A DNA stretch of 64,000 nt, taken from assembly GCA_963691705.1 (NCBI GenBank), contig OY829539.1, positions 17,406,407-17,470,406 of the forward strand, read 5' to 3'. This document shows, piece by piece, positions 52,043 through 61,453 of this stretch (its first letter is position 1; each line of letters begins with the position of its first letter). This DNA is from Viola odorata (taxonomy: Eukaryota > Streptophyta > Magnoliopsida > Malpighiales > Violaceae). The position numbers were made by a program, and so were the translations under genes. The notes below the pieces were generated by a model. It saw only the letters and a list, made by a program, of their open reading frames with translations. It was not told the DNA's origin and did not search any database.

Positions 52043-52056
52043 CCCCTCTTAAAGGA
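52043..52056 (-). promoter_or_regulatory. Possible TATA-like element of A2 (Tat-2)
   Basis: CCTTTAAGAGGGG on the minus strand, about 185 bp before the A2 ATG, in the place of CCTTTAAAAGGG of Tat-1. Weak on sequence alone. Confidence 0.35.
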
Positions 52057-52357
52057 TTAAAATGCCACCGCATTAATTAAGCCACCAATCGCGCGGAGAC
52101 GCGTGTAAAAAGAGGTTGGCCACGTGGAAGCACATTAAAGGAATTAGAAAAGGAGAAGTTATTCAGCGTGATTCCCCAAAAGGGCGACAGAGTTGACCCA
52201 GTCAAGATAACTGCGAAGCGACTGCCTCGGCCAAGCCAACCGCTTACGTTGGCTATCACCAAGGACCAGTAGGCTAACGGAAATAACGACAAAAGAAAAA
52301 GGCAGAAAATATCATCTTATTTATAAAATGCCAATAGGCATATACAACACAGAGGCG

Positions 52358-52813
52358 TTAATCCTCATCAGCCCAATCCATGTCATAACAGTACTCGTAG
52401 TCCTCCGGGGACGACGGCAATCCACTATTGTAGGAAAAGAAATGTTCGACAGGTTTGGGCACAAGCTTTGTCGCATGAGCTACCGCCTTGTCATAACGGG
52501 CACGAGAACTCTCCCCAACGGTAGAAGCTGCTAGCTTTAAGTCAGTGCCGCGAGAAAGAGCCTTATTCTCAAAAGAAGGAGAAGGAGGGGCAGATGGTGA
52601 CGCTTCATCACCTTTTGGTAGCGTCACGTAGTGGGGCACAAAGCCGGTAAAGAAGGACTCAAAGGTCTGCTTCTTCACTTTCACTGGTTTCTTGCGACCC
52701 TGGCGTCTAGCAGGACATTTTGTAGGTCTCCACGGAGGAGTCGAAGGAGGATTATCCGAATCCGGCGAAGTCGGAGGTGTTGGCAAGGAATCACGCCTGC
52801 AAAAATCTGTCAT
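52358..52813 (-). CDS. Antisense gene A3 of Tat-2 (151 aa)
   Basis: Open from MTDFCRRDSL to TAA (52358-52360). The Ser/Pro-rich N-terminus (PTPPTSPDSDNPPSTP) is shared with Tat-1 A3. A basic cluster (RRQGRKKPVKVKK) looks like a nuclear localisation signal. Then come FESFFTGFVPHYVTLPKG and an acidic, Tyr-rich tail (SPEDYEYCYDMDWADED). No known family is recognised. It has its own TATTTAA box 68 bp upstream, and 492 bp separate it from A2, 499 bp from A4. The mix of basic patch and acidic tail would suit a regulator or adaptor, but that is a guess. Confidence 0.65.
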   Translation of the reverse strand: MTDFCRRDSLPTPPTSPDSDNPPSTPPWRPTKCPARRQGRKKPVKVKKQTFESFFTGFVPHYVTLPKGDEASPSAPPSPSFENKALSRGTDLKLAASTVGESSRARYDKAVAHATKLVPKPVEHFFSYNSGLPSSPEDYEYCYDMDWADED

Positions 52814-52880
52814 GCCGACCTACAAGAAAGCAAAGAGAAGGAAAAGATGAAGATGAATAGGGGAAGGGAAAGCATTTCCC

Positions 52881-52887
52881 TTAAATA
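52881..52887 (-). promoter_or_regulatory. TATA-like box of A3 (Tat-2)
   Basis: TATTTAA on the minus strand, 68 bp before the A3 ATG. The counterpart in Tat-1 is at 71 bp. Confidence 0.5.
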
Positions 52888-53312
52888 ACCCAGGAAGCGC
52901 TCCGATCCTCACACAGATCCTGAAAAAATCAATTAAGATGTCTGGGAAAAATAACCGCAATGGCAGAAGCTGATCCGGCACCAATATACCTGCTCGTTAA
53001 ACGCGCCAACCAAAAGGCACCAAATAACTACCCAATCACTCACCCCTGGAACGGCGGCTTTGGAAACAGTTGAGTCAAAGCATTCATTGCTCATTCAGGG
53101 GACGCAACCACTAAAATAATACATCCAGAGGAAGACTCATTTTCAGTTGGGCTTGCCACCAACACATTTAGCCAATGCAGCAAGAAATAAACAAAAAGAC
53201 TGGAAAAAACAAAACAAAAGCAACCATTTATTTATGGCATGAGCGGCCTCAGCGTTCAGATATATACATAAAAGCATAAGAGAAAGGCAACAAGAGGAAA
53301 CAAAGGTAGCGG

Positions 53313-53696
53313 TTAGGCATTGGATCCTGCATCATCCTCCCCTGGTACGACCGGGATATCCCTCAGCGCGTCAGCAACGGAGGTCAGCTCAGCGGAGCAG
53401 GCCCTCATCCCCTTCAAGCAGCAGACCAACAAATCCTTCCGCTGCTACAGCATCGAGGCAACCACGTCAAGGTGGGCAGTAGTAGTGGCCAGCTTCGCCA
53501 AGCTCTCCAAAGGACGGAAGTCCTCCAAAGATATTCCCAGCTGTTTGGACAAAATAGGGGTAAGTATCCCCTGCAACTCCAGGACATCCTCCGAGGTCTT
53601 GGTGATGATCCTCTCCAGGAAGCCGATGTCACCTTCAGTAAGGTTCTTCAAGGTCAAAGTTTTGGAGATCAGGAAATTTCGGGTCAATTCATCCAT
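53313..53696 (-). pseudogene. Antisense gene A4 of Tat-2 (127 aa), one stop
   Basis: 384 nt from MDELTRNFLI to TAA (53313-53315). The predicted protein is largely helical: LTEGDIGFLERIITKTSEDV, LQGILTPILSKQLG, LATTTAHLDVVASML, then CCLKGMRACSAELTSVADAL and an acidic end (PGEDDAG). A CAG-to-TAG change at 53443-53445 interrupts it. The copy at 18385-18760 keeps Gln there. The TATAAAT box is at 53759-53765. No family recognised; the size and heptad-like pattern suggest a small coiled-coil partner. Confidence 0.7.
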
Positions 53697-53758
53697 GGCG
53701 AAATATGGAAAAGAAAGGGACGTGCAAGTGCGAGGAAACTTGCGCAGAGGAAACTTCA

Positions 53759-53765
53759 ATTTATA
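53759..53765 (-). promoter_or_regulatory. TATA box of A4 (Tat-2)
   Basis: TATAAAT on the minus strand, 63 bp before the A4 ATG. Confidence 0.55.
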
Positions 53766-53878
53766 AGCCCTGACAAAAATCATCTAAACCACTTTCTGAC
53801 GAGGAAACGCTCTGGTACCTCGCGGAGAAGGGGCGTTAGCCCTTGGTGAACACTCGGGCTCATTGTCAGTTGGGCTTA

Positions 53879-54449
53879 TGATAACAATCCACCTAAAGAA
53901 AAGGGTATTTCCGTCTATTGCCCTGAACTGAAAGAAGAAATCACTGTTCCCACCGCCGCGGTGGATAGAGGGCCATCGCCTACCCCAGAGGTTGACGCCA
54001 CGAGGGCAAAACAGTGCTCAGGAGTCTCCCCAAACAAACCTTCTAGATGGCTCGAGGAGCTGTCTCATTCTGAGGAATACCACGCGTCATGGGGACAACT
54101 CAGTCGCTACCCTATCGTGGTAACATTTATCCCATGGCTACCGCCACGGTAACATATCATCCGAGGGGTGAACCACGATCCCTAATGTTAGGGATAGCTC
54201 TCAAGCTATTCCCAAACGCAGAAATGCTCAATTCTTCTATATATACACCTCCCCCTCAAAGGAGGCAGGTAAGCATACTCTAATTGGCCCAAGCTCTGCC
54301 AAATTCAGTACACATACTGACTTAAGCATCAGAGTGTTTCCGCCGGAGACCCCCTCCGGCGCATTGCAGGTACCGCGGACCGTCGTGAGCACTGATCTGA
54401 GAGGAGACGTTCCGCCATACATCCTTCGGCAGAAAACAAAATCTTATCA
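53879..54449 (+). repeat. Tat-2 3' LTR
   Basis: 571 bp, TGATAACA to ATCTTATCA, paired with 18943-19513. Its right end meets Athila integrase exactly at the LTR terminus, so this is an original insertion end. The next five bases, AAACT, would be one copy of the target duplication, but the partner copy is lost. Confidence 0.9.
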
Positions 54450-55505
54450 AAACTGCCCTAAAGGTCCTGGAAGCTGGTCTGTACTGGCCCACCATTTTCA
54501 AGGATAGTTACATGTTCTGCGCTTCGTGCCCCCGATGTCAGGCCACTGGAAATATCGGGGCCAGGAATTAGATGCCTTTGATAAACATTATTGCTTGCGA
54601 GTTCTTTGACATCTGGGGTATAGATTTTATGGGCCCTTTTCCCAATTCCTTTGGCAACATCTACATCCTTCTGGTGTCGATTATGTGTCCAAATGGATCG
54701 AGGCTAAGGCCACCCGGACAGACGATTCCAAGGTTGTGAATTTTCTCCACACCAATATCTTTAACCGGTTCGGTACACCTAGAGCGCTCATCAGCGATAG
54801 GGGTACCCACTTCTGCAACCGTGTCGTGACCTCGCTTTTGACAAATTATGGAGTCCACCATAAAACATCCACCGCTTACCACCCTCAGACTAATGGCCAA
54901 GCCGAGGTCTCGAACCGTGAGATCAAATCTATCCTTGAAAAGACCGTTAACCAGTCCAGGAAAGATTGGAGTCTGAAATTGGATGATGCTCTCTGGGCCT
55001 ATCGTACAGCATTCAAGACCCCAATTGGAATGACTCCCTACAGACTTATCTATGGCAATCCATGCCATCTTCCAGTGGAGATAGAGCACAAGGCTTTTTG
55101 GTCCATCAGGAAAGTGAATACAGATCTAGGCCTCGCTAATCAACACAGGCGTTTGCAAATCCAAGAGCTAGAGGAATTGAGGGATGATGCCTATGAGAAT
55201 GCCATGCTCTATAAGGGCAAGACAAAAGCTTACCATGGCCGACACCTTCGTCCCAAAACATTCTCGGTCGGACAGCAAGTCTTATTGTACAATTCACGCC
55301 TGCGACTCTTTGCCGAAAAGCTAAAATCTAAATGGTCAGGACCTTTCGTGGTCACGACAGTCTACAACCATGGGGCAGTTGAGATTCAGAACCCAGTCAC
55401 AGGAATCATCTTCAAGGTCAGCGGCTAGAGACTGAAACCCTTTTATGAAGGTTTCCAGTCCTCGATAGTTGAGGAGGCCATGGTGGATGTCCCACCTCTC
55501 CAGAC
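54450..55505 (+). pseudogene. Athila integrase, C-terminal two thirds, broken
   Basis: It resumes at KTALKVLEAGLYWPTIFKD, just after the first part of the zinc-binding region. The second zinc Cys pair is present (CASCPRCQ). A TAG follows GARN near 54570, and one base is lost near 54680, shifting DYVSKWIEA. The core D,D,E residues are readable ([27 protein letters not shown]). The C-terminal module ([21 protein letters not shown]) runs to a TAG at 55426-55428. A few more in-frame residues (RLKPFYEGF) follow, before a stop near 55507. RT and RNase H, normally upstream, are absent. Confidence 0.9.
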
Positions 55506-56071
55506 CTAGAGTATCAAAGCACGTCGAGGTCCCGACGAGTAAATGGGCCACACTGGAGGCATTTGACATGCCATTTGCATCCTTTCTCTCTCCCTTATCT
55601 TCTCTGCATCTTTTCGGATTCACTGATTTTTATTTGATTTTATTTCCATGTTTTATTGTTTGTATATATCCCTGACCTTTCCTTTTCCCCTATGATTTTA
55701 TTCCTTTTATTTAGCATTAACTCACCTTTATTCTCTCTTTTTGTCCGTATCTTATATTAACTAACTACCTTTTTGAAATTTAAAAGTTGTTCTCCTTTTT
55801 AGGCAGTTGAGATACGTGTGGGCCGACATGCTCCATGCCCAGGGTGCCACGTGGCCTGGTAAGCGCAGAAAAAGCAGGCCTCATCAATGAAAAAGTTGCG
55901 CCATTAAATGCCAGCTGTGACTACCACTCTCTCTCCCACGTTCCCATTTCGTTTTCACTCATCAATTTCAAACACATCACTTTCACCTCTCTCCTTCACC
56001 AAATACGCAACGCTATCCTCTCTCCACTCCCATCTCTATCTCCATTACTGCCATCTCTTCCCTCATCATCA
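55506..56071 (+). other. Athila pol-env spacer
   Basis: Untranslated region between integrase and the env-like ORF, T-rich then C/T-rich. The frame upstream of 56072 is open from 55835 but has no conserved start or composition. Athila env-like ORFs are thought to be expressed from a spliced RNA; a CCTTTTTAGGCAG sequence near 55800 could be the acceptor. Confidence 0.5.
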
Positions 56072-58084
56072 ATGGCACCTAAAACAAAAAGACCAGCTCG
56101 CAAGAACGCTTCTGGACCTAAGCCGGTGGACACTTCCAGCCCCGTTCCCTCCAAATCCAGATCGCAATCCGCTACCTCAAACTCGGCTTCATTCAAAATA
56201 GCCACACCACCGTCTTCCACCCCACTTCCCATTCCCTCTCCTACGGCGGTCTCACCAACAACCGCAGTGCAGATCCGAGAGTTCACCCCGGTGGACGATG
56301 ACCTAGAGGTCACAGGCTCTATTCCCCCTACCTCGACCACCACTAGAGGCGGCCGTGTAGTGAAACTTCCCCCCGGATCGTCAACTGCCAAGTCTACAGC
56401 CAAGTCTAAATCCAGAAAGCCCTCTCCATCCGCCAGGCAGTCCCCCCTTGACGCGGCCGTCGATCGTTTCTTAGCTCCTCAGCCTGTCTTAACTGTTGAG
56501 GAAGTCCTCAAGTCTCAGATGAAGAAGTCGAGGTCGTGGAGGAACAGGTTGAGTGAGCCTGGCATCGGCGAAACGAATGAAGATCTTGAGGCCATGGAGG
56601 AGGGCACAGGAGAAAGTGGCGAGGCCGAGGGCAGCGAAGCTGACGAAGAAGAAGATCTCGAGGCCCAGAAAGCTGCGGCAGAGGCAGAGAGGAAGCAAAA
56701 AGCAGCCGCAGCAAAGTCAGCGGCTAAGAAAGGAAAATCCAAGGCTGATGCCAAACCAGAGCAGCCGGCTGCAGTGGATACACCAGTAAGCCTCAAGAGG
56801 AAGCTCTCATCCACCAGTGCAGGCAAGCCCTCGAGCTCCAAGAAGCCTCGTGCCCCCGACACAGACGATGATGTCGAGACCGAAACCCCCGCACCTTCAT
56901 CCATTCCCAGATCCAGCTCCCAACAGGTGACTTCTGACCTTTCCTCACCTCATGAATGGATTGTATTTAATGATAAACCATCCCTTGATAAGTTGACAAT
57001 GCTGAATTCCAAGGGCGTTAGCTCATGTGCGCGCTTGGATTGTGATTTTCTTGCTAAGATGGGTATTGAATCCAAGGTCAGGGAGTATGTGGCCAATATT
57101 GGTTGGGAATCTGTGTTCTATTTGGAACACCTGACCTTTGTTGAGCTTTCCCTTGAGTTTTTCACTACATTCTGGGTAGATGGTACTTTTAGGCCCAAGG
57201 GCAAGGTCGGTCCGAACTCTTCTACCCCTGGTCTGATCAACTTTAGGTTAGCTAACAAATGGGAGCATCTGACCCTTGGAGAATTTAATTGCTGGTTAGG
57301 ATTTGTCGCAAAAGATGAACTGAACACTCCTTTGTACAAAAATACTTTGACTGTTATACCTTTTGTTTTTTATGCCAATGCTGCTTTTCGTGAACTTACC
57401 AACAAGCCTGCTGTTAAATGTGACCCTAAGGGTAGTAAAGCCCATGAAATAATCAATCCTGCCTTGTGTATCTTGCACAGGTATCTGGCCCTCACCTTTT
57501 CAGCAAGGTTTGGTTCCTCAGGACAGATATTTGTGCAGGAACTTTTCTTTTTATGGTGCATGAAACACAAACGAAGGGTCAATCTTGGTTTTTGGGTAGC
57601 TTTGGGCGTTTTGCATGTATTAAATGGTAGCCGTGGGCCTATTTTTGGGTCGCTTATCTCCTTGTTTGCTGTGAAGATGCGTAATATTGACCTGAATGCT
57701 AGTAACCTTTCTGAGCCCCTGGCATTCAAGGATTTGGATATCCGAACCTTGGATGTCATGGGCCATTTATGTATCTCACGGGGTGTGTTGAGTTTTTACC
57801 CAGGTTGTGCCCCCGCAGCAGAAAAGGTTTTCGGGATCAAGAACGGTGGCATCTTTGACTACCCAGATCTTTCGGATCCCCGTCCCAATGCCATTCCTCC
57901 AGCCCCCGAAAAGCAAGCGCCCCAAGCGGAAGCAACTCGTCAAGCCAATGCGGCAGCAGCAAGCCAGCCCCCGATACCTCTCATTGTCTATGATCCGACC
58001 CAGACGAGACTTCTCCAGACCATTCTGCGGGAACTTCAGGCTTTGACGGCTGAAGTTGCCCGCAGAAATTTGCCACCCCAGTAA
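56072..58084 (+). CDS. Athila env-like / ORF-1 family protein
   Basis: 670 codons from MAPKTKRPARKN to TAA. The N-terminal third is Ser/Pro/Lys-rich and disordered, with an acidic/Ala-Lys stretch near 56580-56740 (EGSEADEEEDLEAQKAAAEA). From about 56990 there is a conserved domain like the plant 'ATHILA ORF-1' family (LAKMGIESKVREYVANIG, LEHLTFVELSLEFFTTFW, LTLGEFNCWLGF, EIINPALCILHRYLALTF, FVQELFFLWCM). The end is a short coiled coil (TRLLQTILRELQALTAEVA). I see no clear signal peptide or fusion-like region, so 'env-like' describes its position only. It is the only undamaged Athila gene here. Confidence 0.85.
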   Translation: MAPKTKRPARKNASGPKPVDTSSPVPSKSRSQSATSNSASFKIATPPSSTPLPIPSPTAVSPTTAVQIREFTPVDDDLEVTGSIPPTSTTTRGGRVVKLPPGSSTAKSTAKSKSRKPSPSARQSPLDAAVDRFLAPQPVLTVEEVLKSQMKKSRSWRNRLSEPGIGETNEDLEAMEEGTGESGEAEGSEADEEEDLEAQKAAAEAERKQKAAAAKSAAKKGKSKADAKPEQPAAVDTPVSLKRKLSSTSAGKPSSSKKPRAPDTDDDVETETPAPSSIPRSSSQQVTSDLSSPHEWIVFNDKPSLDKLTMLNSKGVSSCARLDCDFLAKMGIESKVREYVANIGWESVFYLEHLTFVELSLEFFTTFWVDGTFRPKGKVGPNSSTPGLINFRLANKWEHLTLGEFNCWLGFVAKDELNTPLYKNTLTVIPFVFYANAAFRELTNKPAVKCDPKGSKAHEIINPALCILHRYLALTFSARFGSSGQIFVQELFFLWCMKHKRRVNLGFWVALGVLHVLNGSRGPIFGSLISLFAVKMRNIDLNASNLSEPLAFKDLDIRTLDVMGHLCISRGVLSFYPGCAPAAEKVFGIKNGGIFDYPDLSDPRPNAIPPAPEKQAPQAEATRQANAAAASQPPIPLIVYDPTQTRLLQTILRELQALTAEVARRNLPPQ

Positions 58085-59846
58085 CCCCACCGAACAATTT
58101 CATCTCTCCAGCCCCCGAAAAGGGCCCTAAACAATTTTAATGCTTTCTATTATTGTACTGTACTTATATTTCTTGAACTCCTTTTTATGCTCTCCCCGCA
58201 TTGAGGACAATGCGCTGCCTAACTGTAGGGAGGGAATTATTTATGCGCTTTGCCTGCATGATTGCATGTTTATTTTCACAGTTGTTGCATGATTTGTATG
58301 CTTTACGGATTTTATTTTTAGCCATGCTAGGAAAATTCTCCACTACCAGTTTTCAAACCCTCATTTTTGGCATGCATTTTTCAACTTTTGATGCATAGAA
58401 GAAGCATGGCATCCATTGCATCTGCACCTGAACATGCATTTTCAGACCTGCTAGCCCTTATATCCATATCTAGGCCGCGACACCAGTAGTCATAATTTGA
58501 TCCCGTGAGCATATTTGAGCTTCATGCCCTCTATTTTTGAGTGAAAATGCTTAACTAGGCACGGTCTAGGTTTGCATAATATCCCAGGGTATAGTCACTA
58601 TGAGACATGGGAAAGCTTAGATATGACGGAAAGCCTCGCATCAATGTCTTTTTCCTTCTCTTCTCCCCTCTCTCTCTTTTTTCTTTACTAACTCCCAACA
58701 TTCCCCCCCTCTTTTCATATTCTTTCCTGACCATTCGTCCTTTCTTGATCTTTTTCCTTGGCAGGTGAGGTAGCGATTATTGTGGGTAACGTCGAGGGCT
58801 AGACACCTAAAGTGCGTAGACAAGTTCAAGTGTGGGGAAGGAAGACAAAAGCAAAAGACTTCAGAGCAAAAAGTAGAGATCTAGGGCAAGAAAAAGCAAA
58901 AAATCGAAAAAATTCTCAAAACGTTTCGCGCCCTAGATCATTCAAAGAAATCAAGCCCCTAGAAAGTTTCAAGTGTGGGGAAGCAAAAAAGATGTCACCA
59001 TCGATGCTGGAAGCAGATCAAGGGCAAGCACCGAATGAAAAAAATCGAGAGTTGCAAGCCCTGGTAGAATCAAAAATTTGGTAGCATGTTCGTGCCCCCC
59101 TTCTTTCCTCTAAAATAAAAAATAAAAAATAAATAAAAAATAAAAAAAATCAATTAAATTTCAAAATAAAAGAAGAAGGGCACTGAACTTCCAAGTAAAA
59201 GCACCCGCATCCGAAGCCTCAGCAAAGACGTTCCCCAGCCCTTGGAAGAAGACCTTTGTCTAGCCCCCGAATCATCAACGTGCCCTCGGTAAAAAGCTGC
59301 CTTGCCACTTCTCTTTTTCCCAGCCAAGGGATCCAACCAGGTTTTACCTGGTTCTTTCTTTTCCTTCCTTCTTTTCCCCCCTCATTTCTCTTCTGTTCAT
59401 CTCCTACTTCTTTCTTCCACATTTCTAGCTCTTTCGATCCCGTTTCTTTCTTTTTGCTGATGCGTTGCTTTTCCGATTGTTGATTACCCATGCATGTGTT
59501 CTACAGTACTCGGATTGACGTGCAAACTATGCTTGTGTTGTGTTATTTGCATTCTTGAGTGATAGCCTAAACACATGTTTTATTCTGAGTATGAGCGCAA
59601 ATGGATATCTTTGTGAGGACTGCTGGTGAATAGGCTAGATATGGGAAATTCTGGCTGATAGGGTCGTTATTCTATTAGCCAGATGCAGGTGCTTTTCTAG
59701 GTATGGATTTGCTCTGATTGGGTGCAGCTTGTAGGATGACATGCCAATTCTGTGAATTGGGAGTTGATTATGTATGTTTTTGAATGAGGTGGCTTCCCAA
59801 TTTTGTTTATGCTCGAGGGCGAGCATAGGGGCAGTGTGGGGATGTT
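58085..59846 (+). other. Athila 3' untranslated region and polypurine tract
   Basis: No gene. It holds the CATTGAGGACAATGC motif near 58198 common in Athila 3' regions, two FKCGE-like GTGTGGGGAAG stretches (near 58830 and 58974), and an A-rich AAATAAAA microsatellite (59110-59155). The polypurine tract GGGGCAGTGTGGGGATG lies just before the LTR at 59847. Confidence 0.65.
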
Positions 59847-61448
59847 TGATAGCACGTTTCATAGCCTCAGTTTTACCCTCTTTTCTAGCCCTTTCGGGGG
59901 CTTGATGTTGCTATTTGACCCTAATTCCAATCTTATTTGCAGATCAGCATCAAAAGAGGGAAAAGATAAAAAAGAAACGATTTTAGAGCAATTCTGAGGA
60001 ATTCCAGTTTCCAGGCCTAGAAGAAAGAACATCGTCAAGACCTCGACGCGAACCAGACCAGTGCGCCGTCTCAAGGCCTCGACAGTTTTGCATCTTCCAC
60101 CAAAGAAAAGCATCTTCAAAGATCCGCACGGAATCCCAGACGCTTCCAGAAGGCATCAGGCGTGTCAGGAATCCCAGAATATTCCTTTTGTAAGGACATG
60201 TGCTGTCACGCCCTCATTGCCCTTAGCTGTTTTTGTCTCCTAGCTAGTATTAGGCTATATAAGCATAGTTTTAGGGTTTTTGTAAGGACGGTTGTCCAAG
60301 GATATTTTTCTTACATTAATTTCAGCACTTATTTTCTGGGGATCTTCTCCTCTTGTCATCAAGAACAGCCTTTGTCGCAACTTTCCTCTTCGATTATTAA
60401 TTAATCTACCGGTTTCCTCTACTCCCTTTTTACTTTCTTTGTTATTGTATGATTCTATATACCTACTGTTTATGTTATAGTATGAGTAGCTAAATACCCC
60501 CTTCTTAGTGAAGGGTGTTTCAAGGGTTGTAGGGTTCGGCTAAGAGGTCTAATGCATGCTTAATATATTCCCTTGTTGCACATAATTGCTTACCAATTTA
60601 ATTCCATGCTTGTCTAGAAATGTTAAGAGCTTGATCACCTGTTAGTATTTCTACATGAGTAACGTCATATTCCAGGGTTATACTTGACGCGAAGCCCTGG
60701 AATTTTAGCAGACACCTAGGGGAGGTAGCGCGAGAGGCCTCACCTAGGGGTAAACAGTTATCTAGGGTATGTGATACGGGTCTTGACAAGCCGAGCTGTC
60801 GCGCCCTAGATCTGTCTTACCTCCCCTTCATGGGCGTTCTGAATTTAGCTTCCCTACTTCGTACCCATGACAGGTCGAAGTGTCAAGACTGCCTCTTGAT
60901 GACAAGAGAGGTAGCTGGGAGGATGGTGGAACGTCAAGGTTACCTCATATGTGGAAACGGGGGGTGACTTTTATCTAAGAAGGTAAGCAGGGGATGCGGT
61001 GTGGAAACGCGGTCCCTATAGCAGATCTGTACTTGAGTCTAGAATATTTTTGTACCAATGACTAGCCATCCTAGAAAACAACCCAAGGAAGCACCTTTCG
61101 CTAAGACCTCGTCTCATTTGATTAATATCTTCTTTATTACTTTTCCTGCACCTGAACTGTTTATATTTCTAGCCCTGGATCACATTTTACTTTCGTGCCC
61201 TAGATAAGTACTTTACAATTATGTTTTGTTAGCTCCCATACTCTGTGTTGATTAACTCGTTAATCAACATAACCCCCCCCCCCCCCAGTAGTGTTACTTT
61301 GGTTAGATCTGTTGCATATTGCCTTGTCATACATTTTCATTAGCAATTTACTCCTTCAATCTCTGCGGTTCAACCCTATCTTGCCCTGTACACATTAATT
61401 TGTGCATCTAGGCACCAGGAAAATATTAGTATATTTGAGTGACGATCA
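59847..61448 (+). repeat. Athila 3' LTR
   Basis: 1602 bp, TGATAGCACG to GACGATCA, colinear with 15873-17478. The poly-C run is about 15 instead of 17. It is followed by CCTTA. Confidence 0.92.
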
Positions 61449-61453
61449 CCTTA
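61449..61453. repeat. Target-site duplication CCTTA, right copy
   Basis: Identical to 15868-15872. Chromovirus-like gag resumes after it. Confidence 0.92.

Larger units (their letters stand above)
18385..54449 (+). mobile_element. Tat-2 composite element (Tat lineage), split by an Ogre-like element
   Basis: Order: a fragment of the 3' internal region (A4 copy, 18385-18942), an LTR (18943-19513), primer site, gag start, Ogre-like insertion (20367-40826), rest of gag-pol (40832-45853), tandem repeats, antisense genes A1-A4, and LTR (53879-54449). The first LTR is joined on both sides to Tat internal DNA, so this is the remains of two Tat copies sharing one LTR rather than one simple insertion. 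The right end lies exactly at the LTR terminus in Athila integrase. The left end is a deletion junction. The two LTRs differ at about 17 of 571 positions by eye. Confidence 0.88.
15873..61448 (+). mobile_element. Athila-lineage Ty3/gypsy element, split and internally deleted
   Basis: Complete outer ends: 5' LTR 15873-17478, primer site, gag start, then (after the Tat-2 composite) integrase, env-like ORF, polypurine tract and 3' LTR 59847-61448. It is flanked by identical CCTTA duplications. About 0.9 kb of its own 5' internal DNA and 5.4 kb of its 3' internal DNA remain. The rest of gag, protease, RT, RNase H and the start of integrase are gone, replaced by 18385-54449. By eye the LTRs differ at about 50 positions in 1.6 kb. 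It is non-functional. Confidence 0.93.

Noticed and set aside
53826..53860. Alternative 5' end of the Tat LTR after a GGAGAAGGGGCG purine run
   Set aside because: It resembles a polypurine tract but is not kept in Tat-1, and it would give no terminal inverted repeat. TGATAA...TTATCA fits all three LTRs better.
18385..54449. Tat-2 as one simple insertion into Athila
   Set aside because: The left boundary is not an LTR end but the middle of antisense gene A4, and Athila sequence is missing between gag and integrase. At least one recombination and one deletion are needed.
55835..56071. Upstream extension of the Athila env-like ORF
   Set aside because: The frame is open but T/C-rich and leader-like. 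The conserved-looking protein starts at the Met at 56072 followed by a basic segment.
61272..61287. Poly-C run as assembly gap or special element
   Set aside because: Both Athila LTRs have it at the same place (also near 17300), so it is an ordinary microsatellite of the LTR.
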